From Actinostola sp. cb2023 (Eukaryota; Cnidaria; Anthozoa; Actiniaria; Actinostolidae): DNA of 64,000 nt. Every line of letters begins with the position of its first letter. Position 1 is the first letter of the stretch. Under the pieces are notes generated by a model. It was not told the origin of the DNA. It ran no database searches and saw nothing but the letters and a program-made list of their open reading frames with translations. The stretch covers positions 706,501 through 770,500 of the forward strand of contig JAUJYZ010001087.1 in the NCBI GenBank assembly GCA_033675265.1, written 5' to 3'. Of the stretch, positions 1 to 12,500 are shown in pieces. The translations under genes and the position numbers were made by a program.

Positions 1-1441
1 TCTGTTATATCATCGATGCCAGTGTTTTCCTGACAGATCGAAACAATGTTTTCACCATATATCATTACTATGGCATAAAACTACTTGTCTTGAAAGTTTC
101 ATCAAGTTTGATGCACTAGATTTTAGTCGATGAAGCAAAAGTGATGTCATAAATATGCTCATTTTACTTACAGAAGTAACGTCTTTGTTACGGAAGCTTT
201 TATTTCAAAGCTAGTGGATAGATATTTTTAAAAGTCTTTAGATCTGAAGTCTATCATGTCATGCTATATCTCTGTAAATTGCAAGCGCATTGAACCATTT
301 TAAGGGTGCGAAATAAAACTAAAAGTATAAGGGACGTTTGCATTCATCTTCAAAAGTTTCATTGCCGTATTATTTGTTGACAGTTGGTTTATTTCCGGAA
401 TTTGTCTTTTGTCTATATTCTACATATTTCTGTGCTTTTAAATCAACAAACTTGCCATGCCTGCTTGCAAACGCTTCGCCGCTGCCGGAGTGATCGTGAA
501 AATGCTGATCTTAGTACAATGGCATTGACAGATAGGCTGCGGTCACGCAGATGTAACACGCTTGAAAAAAACTTGTATTCACCTATTGTATTTTCTTTTT
601 GCCACAGTAAGTTTGTGTCCAATAAAGTTGTTAAAAACAAAACAATTTTATTAAAACAAACACAAAAACGATAAGATTGTACTGCAAGCTTCGTTTCTTC
701 AATGCAATTTAATTTGTGCGCCTTGATGTGCTCATTCAGAATGGAAAAAAAGTGAATGCAACAAAAATATCATTCATTTCTAGAATGACCAAGAACTGTG
801 TAACTGCAGTCAAAAATCTGAGAAATTGTTAATGTGAAAACAACAACGAACGCTATCCTACTTCTTAAAAAAATCGTTATGACAGCGTGATAGCTTGTGT
901 GACCGCAGCCTATGTCAATGCCATTGTACTAAGATCAGCATTTTCACGATCACTCCGGCAGCGGCGAAGCGTTGCAAGCAGGCATGGCAAGTTTGTTGAT
1001 TTAAAAGCACAGAAATATGTAGAATATAGACAAAAGACAAATTCCGGAAATAAACCAACTGTCAACAAATAATACGGCAATGAAACTTTTGAAGATGAAT
1101 GCAAACGTCCCTTATACTTTTAGTTTTATTTCGCACCCTTAAAATGGTTCAATGCGCTTGCAATTTACAGAGATATAGCATGACATGATAGACTTCAGAT
1201 CTAAAGACTTTTAAAAATATCTATCCACTAGCTTTGAAATAAAAGCTTCCGTAACAAAGACGTTACTTCTGTAAGTAAAATGAGCATATTTATGACATCA
1301 CTTTTGCTTCATCGACTAAAATCTAGTGCATCAAACTTGATGAAACTTTCAAGACAAGTAGTTTTATGCCATAGTAATGATATATGGTGAAAACATTGTT
1401 TCGATCTGTCAGGAAAACACTGGCATCGATGATATAACAGA
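1..1441. mobile_element. large palindromic (fold-back) element, cut by the window edge
   Basis: Positions 1 to about 549 are almost exactly the reverse complement of about 898 to 1441, around a spacer of roughly 350 bp. For example tctgttatatcatcgatgcc at position 1 pairs with ggcatcgatgatataacaga ending at 1441. The left end may extend beyond the window, so true termini and target duplication are unknown. Arm mismatches are few (small indels near the inner end), which suggests a young insertion or recent arm conversion. No transposase reading frame is visible. Confidence 0.85.
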
Positions 1442-3118
1442 AAGTAAGGCGAATATTTACATTTTTGCTGGAAAATATTCAATCCAATATATTTTAAAAA
1501 CGCTCTCATAGAATGTTGTCAAACTTTGCAGTCTTGAAGATCTCCGTCTAGAATATAAGAGACATTAGTCGATTTAAAAGTTTAGGTCTTGATGTCGAGA
1601 AAATTACTGATATGCAAAAACTAAGACGTCAGCCTATCATTGCTATGTTAACGCCGATGTCAATCAAACCTACTTTTTTGGAAAGTTCATTCAAACTCTA
1701 GTAAATGTGTGACGCAGTTTACCCGACCGAGCTCAGACAGTGAAGTATCAGCCGTTCAAAGTTGGGGTAGTGTGCGTCTGAGTAATCAAGGTGAGCCACC
1801 TTAAACTGACGGAATTGACGGTTCTGAAATACAACGATGTAATATATATATATCACTGCCAAATGACGTTATTACAGCTAAATAACGAATCCGATTTACC
1901 TCATGTTGACGGCTCTAGCAGTTCATCGTGACTATCCGTTCGTGTTGATTGATTACATAGGTTCTGACGTCACTACTAAAATACGTTAAACCGCTGACTC
2001 TACATATCTAGATCCTACACAAACACTGTTTTAATCGCACTATAAGATATCTATATTTCGTTCAAATAGGCTACATTTCATTTAGAAGCCCGACTTCACG
2101 CTAGAAGAGCGTCTAGTTCCTACTAATTCAGGAATATGTACTCCAGCCATCTCCTAACTTGCTTACTACACTTTTTCCTTGATCCTCGTCGCCAAATGTG
2201 ATGTCGATGGGCCCATAGGCTCGAGATATTACCGGCTTCAAAACGACACGAACACGCTACACTGTTGGTCAAACGTCCGCCATCTTTAATATCCCTGTTC
2301 TCCTATGGTCAACCGCTGACCATACATACATACATGGTTGTAAAATACTACAATCATTGTGAAACAAAACGCCACTTTCTCAGCAAACTTCCATCTCTCT
2401 TTTTGATACAATCGTGAATTTCCCCCTATCTTTTCCTTAACTCGCCGAACAATAGCCATTTCCTTGCAACCACTTTCGCAAACACGTGTTTTCCTTCTGC
2501 ACGCCCGAAAAGCATGCTGGGAACATACGGGAATTTTTGACAGCGGTGTTGGGCCAAGTCCTTTCCGTTTTTAGTCGAGCCACTCGGGCCTACAGGCAAA
2601 ATATTGCACCGGTTGCATTCTTTACAAGTCCAAAGTCGCCAAAACTGCCTTTGTAGGTCCTGGAATCCACCACAGAACAACCAGAGACGATTTCACAGTT
2701 GAGTCCGCCATTTTGAATTTCGTAATGGCAGAGCCGACATGTCTTCGTGAAAATCGTTTCTCGCTGCTGGGTTCTTTCAGCAAAACGGTCTCTACCACAC
2801 CAGTCAAGCTTAATGATGCTGTCCTGGGGGCTTCTGTGGCGAATAATGGCTATAAAACAATTAATGGCTATAAAACAATTATTATAAAACAATCTAAAAT
2901 GCAAAATTAGCCTTCTTGAGGTAGAAAGATCTACCAGCCCCGACGAGGTCCAATGACGAAAGAAAGAACATGTGAGAACTTGAGCCCGTGGGCTTTCAGA
3001 ACTGTCAAGATTTCCATGGAAACTCCTTATATGGAATCGAAATTTCTTACGGTGTGATTAGGTCCAGAAAATCGCTAAAAAACTCAAAATAGCTCAGGAG
3101 CGAAGGGTTAACTAAATA
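1442..3118. other. intronic or 3'-flanking DNA without a recognised gene
   Basis: Mixed-composition DNA. It should contain, or precede, the missing 3' exons of the KASH5-like gene, but no stretch with good splice sites and matching phase stood out. Short minus-strand frames at 2426-2904 change frame repeatedly and match nothing I recognise. The phrases cgccatct and gtccgccatt occur around 2278 and 2705, as in many decayed repeats. Confidence 0.4.
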
Positions 3119-3907
3119 CAGTGGAACCTCTATTAAGGGGCTCGGGACCAGGGAAAGTGCCCCCTTAATGGAGGTGTCCTCTGAATAGAGGTTGGGCGGG
3201 GCTTGTTAATAATTAACTACCTAAACAAAAATGCCTGTTTTCTTTACTTGGAATGCAGCCATTTATTTATTCAACAGTCAAATGCATGATTTAAGCTTAC
3301 AACAGCAACTTTGGACTGTTCAAATTGCGATTTGACTTTGTACATAGATTAGCTTAGCCGGGTAATTATATGATTACCAACTAGACATTGCTATGGGCAA
3401 TGTACACTCGTGCCCTGCTTGAAAGCTCCCCTTTTCTACCTTGTTCTTCAAATACTTGCTAGAAATAAAGATTGATGGTTTGATGCGTATTTTAATAGTG
3501 GGTGTCGGGCACGAATTACTGAGTAATAAAGCGTATTATATTTCACGGGTTTATGAAAACCACTCTAATGAAAATGGCAATCGATACACAAATGAATTCA
3601 AGTCCAATTCATCTTCAAGTTTATAGATATAAATAGCATACTTGCTCATACTGTATATTCACCATATAAATCTTGACCGATTGTCAGTTCGTCAGCCTCT
3701 CCCGGAAGACTCATGAATTGCTTTCAACTACATTGTATTAAACTTTTGCCGTTCTGGATCGGATCAGCTATCCATGCAGCCGCCATGCTAGGTTTGTAAT
3801 CCTTCAGTTTAACTTCAAGTTCGTATAACTGATACAAAGGCTTTCAAGGCTTCCATGTGTCTCTGTTTCAGTTTGCGAAGCGAAGCTCATGGCATTCCTG
3901 GTCTCAG

Positions 3908-5730
3908 CACAGGTAGCCCAAGCTATTAATGAGAGGCTTGTATCGAGCTATATATAAGAGTTTGTATGGGACCTTAGGCTCTGGTCGATAATTCCGTAAA
4001 TAATAGGGCAAATAAACTCTAACCTTCCAGTAGTGTTGTTTGTGTCCTTATTGATCTCTGGTAGCGATTTCAGGGAAATCCCGCGATTTTTAGCCGAGCT
4101 CTCCCCCTACTACTAAGAAGAAGGAAAGGTAGGACACTCAGCAATGGCCGATCGGCTGATCCATCTCGAAAATCAATTTTTTTCTCCTACTAAACCACGT
4201 CCCCTTGCTTCGATACTCTGCAGCACGAATGGCAGATAGATTACCTCGAGGTTTGTCAAAAAAAGTCCGATAAAACTTCTCCTGCGGAGGCAGCAATCCA
4301 GCGAGATCATCGAATAAACGGCCATTTCGAGACGCCAAAACCCGTGGCAAGGAAAAGCTGTGCAGACCGGAAGCCGTTGAGGCGCGGTTGGCCTGGACAC
4401 GAGCCAAATTCCTTCGAACGAGTGTCCCCATGGTCTGGAAATGCTAAACCCAAATATAGACTCAGCCCCCCAGGGAACGAAAAATTTGTAAACACCATTG
4501 TTTCTTTCGGCCAATGAAATTCTAGAAAGTAGAGGCCATGTGCTGTAGTGGAAAGCCCGTAAAACCAGTGTCAACGAAACCGTGTCAACAATGTGAGGTG
4601 AATGTTGGATTTTATACCGGCTTGTTCGATCGTTCGATCGTTCAAGCGAATGTTGATTTTAGTTTAAACTGAACATACGATGCTGACCTTCTTTCCCGCC
4701 AAAGTTAATCTCCTGTAGATCTCCTTTACGGCGAATGATTTACCCGTGCCCGCTTGGCCAGTCAAAAAAAAGCTGTGTCCTTTCACTGCCGCTTCCACGA
4801 TCTCGGCTTGCTCTTGAGTTAGAACTCTGCAAAAAATCGTATGAATACGTACGTGTGAACAACAAACACTTGTCAAATCGGACTGAATAACGCGATCCAA
4901 ATTACGCTTTACCTCGCCATGTCTTGAATCTTGGTAGCCAGTTACATTCTTGACTTCGATGTCTACGCAGTTTAAACTAAAATCAACATTCGCTTGAACG
5001 AGCGAACGATCGAACAAGCCGGTATAAAATCCAACATTCACCTCACATTGTTGACACGGTTTCGTTGACACTGGTTTTACGGGCTTTCCACTACAGCACA
5101 TGGCCTCTACTTTCTAGAATTTCATTGGCCGAAAGAAACAATGGTGTTTACAAATTTTTCGTTCCCTGGGGGGCTGAGTCTATATTTGGGTTTAGCATTT
5201 CCAGACCATGGGGACACTCGTTCGAAGGAATTTGGCTCGTGTCCAGGCCAACCGCGCCTCAACGGCTTCCGGTCTGCACAGCTTTTCCTTGCCACGGGTT
5301 TTGGCGTCTCGAAATGGCCGTTTATTCGATGATCTCGCTGGATTGCTGCCTCCGCAGGAGAAGTTTTATCGGACTTTTTTGACAAACCTCGAGGTAATCT
5401 ATCTGCCATTCGTGCTGCAGAGTATCGAAGCAAGGGGACGTGGTTTAGTAGGAGAAAAAAATTGATTTTCGAGATGGATCAGCCGATCGGCCATTGCTGA
5501 GTGTCCTACCTTTCCTTCTTCTTAGTAGTAGGGGGAGAGCTCGGCTAAAAATCGCGGGATTTCCCTGAAATCGCTACCAGAGATCAATAAGGACACAAAC
5601 AACACTACTGGAAGGTTAGAGTTTATTTGCCCTATTATTTACGGAATTATCGACCAGAGCCTAAGGTCCCATACAAACTCTTATATATAGCTCGATACAA
5701 GCCTCTCATTAATAGCTTGGGCTACCTGTG
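3908..5730. repeat. 1.8-kb palindrome: 764-bp inverted arms around a helicase fragment
   Basis: Positions 3908-4671 and 4968-5730 are near-identical inverted arms. Differences include one base in a cgatcgttcgatcg stretch and a one-base A-run change. The central 296 bp (4672-4967) is unique. Both arms therefore carry mirror-image copies of the same frames of 85-133 codons, which I do not regard as genes. Such a perfect palindrome suggests a recent fold-back duplication. Confidence 0.85.
4661..4920 (-). pseudogene. truncated PIF1-like helicase N-terminus inside the palindrome spacer
   Basis: On the minus strand an ATG at 4920 codes for MA, then a donor (GCGAG|GTAAAG) and an acceptor (TTTTTTGCAG, exon from 4826) join in frame to RVLTQEQAEIVEAAVKGHSF, then FLTGQAGTGKSFAVKEIYRR. 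GQAGTGKS is a Walker A motif, and the LT.EQ..IV..A start is typical of PIF1/RecD-like helicases, which are common in invertebrate genomes and in Helitrons. The frame reaches KKVSIVCSV and stops where the palindrome arm begins, before motif Ia and every later helicase motif. It is non-functional as a helicase and probably a captured gene scrap. Confidence 0.6.
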
Positions 5731-6147
5731 GTAAGACACGATCGAAGGGGTGGCGTCTCAAATTTGTAGGTCTTCTCTTCTATAACACTCAACTTAACAC
5801 TCCGACGAGTAAAACGTGCAAGATTTCGCTCGTGAAACTCCACATGAATCGCCGATGTGACGATGTCTTCCTCGCTTTGTCTAAAAACAAGATGGCGGCT
5901 CGATAGCATGTGACCGGATATTGCACAACTTTGCGATTTTCTGACATTGAAAAAAAATAAAATACGCGTTGGGTTTTATAACTCGTGCGGCCTACGGCCT
6001 GGGCACGAGTAATTACTGTAATAATATTCATGACATTTTTTACAAACAATTACTTTTTTAATTTGTAATTCAAGTGCACTGCAGCGTGTAAATTACCTTC
6101 TTAGCCAATCAGAAACGTTAATTTTTTCATGCACTGTATTTTATTAG
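5731..6147. other. non-coding interior of the pogo-like element
   Basis: AT-rich DNA containing a short self-complementary phrase, gcggcctacggcc, near 5987 next to 'ataactcg', which resembles phrases at 61210 and 63670. No gene seen. Confidence 0.4.
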
Positions 6148-6480
6148 TAGTAGTTGTCCCCTTAATGGAGGTTAAAATAGCACTCGGGACGTTCAAAAAG
6201 TGTCCCGTCTCCTTAATAGAGGTGTCCCTTTAATAGAGGTGGTAAATACAAAGATTTTTTCAATTTTTGAACTTCTAATATTTTCATCTAGATTTTTATT
6301 TATTTGTAGCACAAATATTGTATCTTGGTATTTGAATAAAGTATTATTATCATTATTATTATTATTATTATTATTATATGAGTGTTTTGCCGGGACCTGG
6401 AAAGTGTCCCCTAATGGAGGTGTTCCCTGAATAGAGGTGTAGTAGAGATTCGACTGTATGTTTAGTTGTGAATGATTTAC

Positions 6481-6527
6481 CTGTTGATTTCTTCCAGTAG
6501 TTTTTCTAATGACTGTTTACCCTCTTT
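6481..6527 (-). CDS. KASH5-like gene exon 23 (last exon recognised)
   Basis: Phase 0 to 2, residues 604-618 (KEGKQSLEKLLEEIN). Acceptor TGTTCAACAG, donor GTAAAT. The donor lies 17 bp from the TA target duplication of the pogo/Tigger-like element. The open phase (2) shows that at least one more exon must follow below 6481; I could not identify it in 1-6480. Confidence 0.72.
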
Positions 6528-9500
6528 CTGTTGAACAAAACAACACTGTTAGAACATAACATTGGTGAATTGTGATTGGTCAATTAGCAGTCCATGACTT
6601 CCCGCATGGTCCGTAGTCCATAACTCACGGTACGGGCATCACACTCGGTTAATAAAAGGTATATACATGTATTACGATTAAGATTGATATTTTTATAATC
6701 CAATCGTTGTAACATTTATATACACCTATTCCAAATATCGTTGTCCGGGCCGAAAGCAACAAGCAACAAGCTGACGACCGCAAAGGACTTTGGGAATCTC
6801 CTAATTAATTAATTTATCCGTGGTACTTGAGAAGTTATCTCTACATGCGTTGAATAACAATCATTTGGAACTATTCGGCCATTTGAAAATGCATCTTGTT
6901 AAAAAGTCTACGGATGAATAAATGAATAAGGAGAAAGTCCCACTGCCCTTTGCGGTCGTCAGCTTCTTGCTTGTTGCTTTCGGCGGGAACAACGATTTTT
7001 GGAATAGGTGTATATATCGTAGTATCATTGTAAAGCGCTTTGAACAGTTATAATAATAATCATTCAGTGTAATCATTCAGTGTTAGTGGGTGCACATGGT
7101 CAGGGCAATTACGATCTGGTCATATAACAAAAGCAGATCTTGAACACAGACTAAGGGTGCGTTCCATTGACTCTATTCCAGACTAGGAATAGTCAGTGTA
7201 ATCAGTCAGTGTTAGTGGGTGCACATGGTAAGGGCAATTACGATCTGGTCATATAACAAAAGCAGATCTTGAACACAGACTAAGGGTGCGTTCCATTGAC
7301 TCTATTCCAGACTAGGAATAGTCAGTGTAATCAGTCAGTGTTAGTGGGTGCACATGGTCAGGGCAATTACGATCTGGTCAAATAACAAAAGCAGATCTTG
7401 AACACAGACTAAGGGTGCGTTCCATTGACTCTATTCCAGACTAGGAATAGTCAGTGTAATCAGTCAGTGTTAGTGGGTGCACATGGTCAGGGCAATTACG
7501 ATCTGGTCAAATAACAAAAGCAGATCTTGAACACAGACTAAGGGTGCGTTCCATTGACTCTATTCCAGACTAGGAATAGTCAGTGTAATCAGTCAGTGTT
7601 AGTGGGTGCACATGGTCAGGGCAATTACGATCTGGTCAAATAACAAAAGCAGATCTTGAACACAGACTAAGGGTGCGTTCCATTGACTCTATTCCAGACT
7701 AGGAATAGTCAGTGTAATCAGTCAGTGTTAGTGGGTGCACATGGTAAGGGCAATTACGATCTGGTCATATAACAAAAGCAGATCTTGAACACAGAGACTA
7801 AGGGTGCGTTCCATTGACTCTATTCCAGACTAGGAATAGTCAGTGTAATCAGTCAGTGTTAGTGGGTGCACACGGTCAGGGCAATTACGATCTGGTCAAA
7901 TAACAAAAGCAGATCTTGAACACAGACTAAGGGTGCGTTCCATTGACTCTATTCCAGACTAGGAATAGTCAGTGTAATCAGTCAGTGTTAGTGGGTGCAC
8001 ATGGTCAGGGCAATTACGATCTGGTCAAATAACAAAAGCAGATCTTGAACACAGACTAAGGATGCGTTCCATTGACTCTATTCCAGACTAGGAATAGTCA
8101 GTGTAATCAGTCAGTGTTAGTGGGTGCACATGGTCAGGGCAATTACGATCTGGTCATATAACAAAAGCAGATCTTGAACACAGACTAAGGGTGCGTTCCA
8201 TTGACTCTATTCCAGAATAGGAATAGTCAGTGTAATCAGTCAGTGTTAGTGGGTGCACATGGTCAGGGCAATTACGATCTGGTCAAATAACAAAAGCAGA
8301 TCTTGAACACAGACTAAGGGTGCGTTCCATTGACTCTATTCCAGACTAGGAATAGTCAGTGTAATCAGTCAGTGTTAGTGGGTGCACATGGTCAGGGCAA
8401 TTACGATCTGGTCAAATAACAAAAGCAGATCTTGAACACAGACTAAGGGTGCGTTCCATTGACTCTATTCCAGACTAGGAATAGTCAGTGTAATCAGTCA
8501 GTGTTAGTGGGTGCACATGGTAAGGGCAATTACGATCTGGTCAAATAACAAAAGCAGATCTTGAACACAGACTAAGGGTGCGTTCCATTGACTCTATTCC
8601 AGACTAGGAATAGTCAGTGTAATCAGTCAGTGTTAGTGGGTGCACATGGTCAGGGCAATTACGATCTGGTCAAATAACAAAAGCAGATCTTGAACACAGA
8701 CTAAGGGTGCGTTCCATTGACTCTATTCCAGACTAGGAATAGTCAGTGTAATCAGTCAGTGTTAGTGGGTGCACATGGTCAGGGCAATTACGATCTGGTC
8801 AAATAACAAAAGCAGATCTTGAACACAGACTAAGGGTGCGTTCCATTGACTCTATTCCAGACTAGGAATAGTCAGTGTAATCAGTCAGTGTTAGTGGGTG
8901 CACATGGTAAGGGCAATTACGATCTGGTCATATAACAAAAGCAGATCTTGAACACAGACTAAGGGTGCGTTCCATTGACTCTATTCCAGACTAGGAATAG
9001 TCAGTGTAATCAGTCAGTGTTAGTGGGTGCACACGGTCAGGGCAATTACGATCTGGTCAAATAACAAAAGCAGATCTTGAACACAGACTAAGGGTGCGTT
9101 CCATTGACTCTATTCCAGACTAGGAATAGTCAGTGTAATCAGTCAGTGTTAGTGGGTGCACATGGTCAGGGCAATTACGATCTGGTCAAATAACAAAAGC
9201 AGATCTTGAACACAGACTAAGGATGCGTTCCATTGACTCTATTCCAGACTAGGAATAGTCAGTGTAATCAGTCAGTGTTAGTGGGTGCACATGGTCAGGC
9301 AATTACGATCTGGTCATATAACAAAAGCAGATCTTGAACACAGACTAAGGGTGCGTTCCATTGACTCTATTCCAGAATAGGAATAGTCAGTGTAATCAGT
9401 CAGTGTTAGTGGGTGCACATGGTCAGGGCAATTACGATCTGGTCAAATAACAAAAGCAGATCTTGAACACAGACTAAGGATGCGTTCCATTGACTCTATT

Positions 9501-12500
9501 CCAGACTAGGAATAGTCAGTGTAATCAGTCAGTGTTAGTGGGTGCACATGGTCAGGGCAATTACGATCTGGTCATATAACAAAAGCAGATCTTGAACACA
9601 GACTAAGGGTGCGTTCCATTGACTCTATTCCAGAATAGGAATAGTCAGTGTAATCAGTCAGTGTTAGTGGGTGCACATGGTCAGGGCAATTACGATCTGG
9701 TCAAATAACAAAAGCAGATCTTGAACACAGACTAAGGGTGCGTTCCATTGACTCTATTCCAGACTAGGAATAGTCAGTGTAATCAGTCAGTGTTAGTGGG
9801 TGCACATGGTCAGGGCAATTACGATCTGGTCAAATAACAAAAGCAGATCTTGAACACAGACTAAGGGTGCGTTCCATTGACTCTATTCCAGACTAGGAAT
9901 AGTCAGTGTAATCAGTCAGTGTTAGTGGGTGCACATGGTAAGGGCAATTACGATCTGGTCAAATAACAAAAGCAGATCTTGAACACAGACTAAGGGTGCG
10001 TTCCATTGACTCTATTCCAGACTAGGAATAGTCAGTGTAATCAGTCAGTGTTAGTGGGTGCACATGGTCAGGGCAATTACGATCTGGTCAAATAACAAAA
10101 GCAGATCTTGAACACAGACTAAGGGTGCGTTCCATTGACTCTATTCCAGACTAGGAATAGTCAGTGTAATCAGTCAGTGTTAGTGGGTGCACATGGTCAG
10201 GGCAATTACGATCTGGTCAAATAACAAAAGCAGATCTTGAACACAGACTAAGGGTGCGTTTCATTGACTCTATTCCAGACTAGGAATAGTCAGTGTAATC
10301 AGTCAGTGTTAGTGGGTGCACATGGTAAGGGCAATTACGATCTGGTCATATAACAAAAGCAGATCTTGAACACAGACTAAGGGTGCGTTCCATTGACTAT
10401 ATTCCAGACTAGGAATAGTCAGTGTAATCAGTCAGTGTTAGTGGGTGCACACGGTCAGGGCAATTACGATCTGGTCAAATAACAAAAGCAGATCTTGAAC
10501 ACAGACTAAGGGTGCGTTCCATTGACTCTATTCCAGACTAGGAATAGTCAGTGTAATCAGTCAGTGTTAGTGGGTGCACATGGTCAGGGCAATTACGATC
10601 TGGTCAAATAACAAAAGCAGATCTTGAACACAGACTAAGGATGCGTTCCATTGACTCTATTCCAGACTAGGAATAGTCAGTGTAATCAGTCAGTGTTAGT
10701 GGGTGCACATGGTCAGGGCAATTACGATCTGGTCATATAACAAAAGCAGATCTTGAACACAGACTAAGGGTGCGTTCCATTGACTCTATTCCAGAATAGG
10801 AATAGTCAGTGTAATCAGTCAGTGTTAGTGGGTGCACATGGTCAGGGCAATTACGATCTGGTCAAATAACAAAAGCAGATCTTGAACACAGACTAAGGGT
10901 GCGTTCCATTGACTCTATTCCAGACTAGGAATAGTCAGTGTAATCAGTCAGTGTTAGTGGGTGCACATGGTCAGGGCAATTACGATCTGGTCAAATAACA
11001 AAAGCAGATCTTGAACACAGACTAAGGGTGCGTTCCATTGACTCTATTCCAGACTAGGAATAGTCAGTGTAATCAGTCAGTGTTAGTGGGTGCACATGGT
11101 AAGGGCAATTACGATCTGGTCAAATAACAAAAGCAGATCTTGAACACAGACTAAGGGTGCGTTCCATTGACTCTATTCCAGACTAGGAATAGTCAGTGTA
11201 ATCAGTCAGTGTTAGTGGGTGCACATGGTCAGGGCAATTACGATCTGGTCATATAACAAAAGCAGATCTTGAACACAGACTAAGGGTGCGTTCCATTGAC
11301 TCTATTCCAGACTAGGAATAGTCAGTGTAATCAGTCAGTGTTAGTGGGTGCACATGGTCAGGGCAATTACGATCTGGTCAAATAACAAAAGCAGATCTTG
11401 AACACAGACTAAGGGTGCGTTCCATTGACTCTATTCCAGACTAGGAATAGTCAGTGTAATCAGTCAGTGTTAGTGGGTGCACATGGTCAGGGCAATTACG
11501 ATCTGGTCAAATAACAAAAGCAGATCTTGAACACAGACTAAGGGTGCGTTCCATTGACTCTATTCCAGACTAGGAATAGTCAGTGTAATCAGTCAGTGTT
11601 AGTGGGTGCACATGGTAAGGGCAATTACGATCTGGTCAAATAACAAAAGCAGATCTTGAACACAGACTAAGGGTGCGTTCCATTGACTCTATTCCAGACT
11701 AGGAATAGTCAGTGTAATCAGTCAGTGTTAGTGGGTGCACATGGTAAGGGCAATTACGATCTGGTCAAATAACAAAAGCAGATCTTGAACACAGACTAAG
11801 GGTGCGTTCCATTGACTCTATTCCAGACTAGGAATAGTCAGTGTAATCAGTCAGTGTTAGTGGGTGCACATGGTAAGGGCAATTACGATCTGGTCAAATA
11901 ACAAAAGCAGATCTTGAACACAGACTAAGGGTGCGTTCCATTGACTCTATTCCAGACTAGGAATAATCGGAATAAACAATTGGATGCTTTTATTTCAGCT
12001 CATTTAAAATTCCAAATTGTTCGTTGTAACTTTATTATAATACAACAAAAATTGTTTCATTGTACAGTGGACAGTAGCTGCGTAACAGCGATGTTATTCC
12101 GTGTATTCCTATTCTGGAATAGGGTCAATAGAATGCACCCTGGGTCTAGTCAGACCGAACTAATGTGTTTTGCATTATTACTGATCAGCGGACAGAATAG
12201 TATGGTTAAATGGAAAGCGCTCTTACACGTAAAAGTGCACTCCCTGTGCTATGACAAGTGCACTCCCCGTGCTATGACAAGTACACTCCCTCTGCTATGA
12301 CAAGTGCACTCCCTGTGCTTTGACAAGTGCACTCCCCGTGCTATGACAAGTGCACTCCCCGTGCTATGACAAGTGCACTCCCTGTGCTATGACAAGTGCA
12401 CTCCCTGTGCTATGACAAGTGCACTCCCTGTGCTATGACAAGTGCACTCCCTGTGCTATGACAAGTGCACTCCCTGTGCTATGACAAGTGACAAGTGCAC

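Larger units (their letters stand above)
3119..6456. mobile_element. pogo/Tigger-like TIR element with internal rearrangement
   Basis: The left end cagtggaacctctattaagg (3119) and the right end, revcomp cagtcgaatctctactacac (ending 6456), form imperfect terminal inverted repeats flanked by TA on both sides (3117-3118 and 6457-6458), as in Tc1/mariner-pogo families. Subterminal copies of the phrase 'ccttaatggaggtgtcc' occur at 3171, 6160-6235 and 6405-6440. No DDE transposase was found; instead the interior holds the palindrome at 3908-5730. Length 3338 bp. It lies inside intron 23 of the host gene, 17 bp from a splice donor. Confidence 0.7.

Noticed and set aside
2426..2904. Cys-rich minus-strand frames that looked like a zinc-finger (THAP-like) scrap
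   Set aside because: Three overlapping frames each hold a few suggestive residues, but no frame carries a complete C2CH pattern.
4138..5465. Mirror-image frames of 85-133 codons in the palindrome arms
   Set aside because: The same sequence is read from both arms; no recognised domain or splice support.
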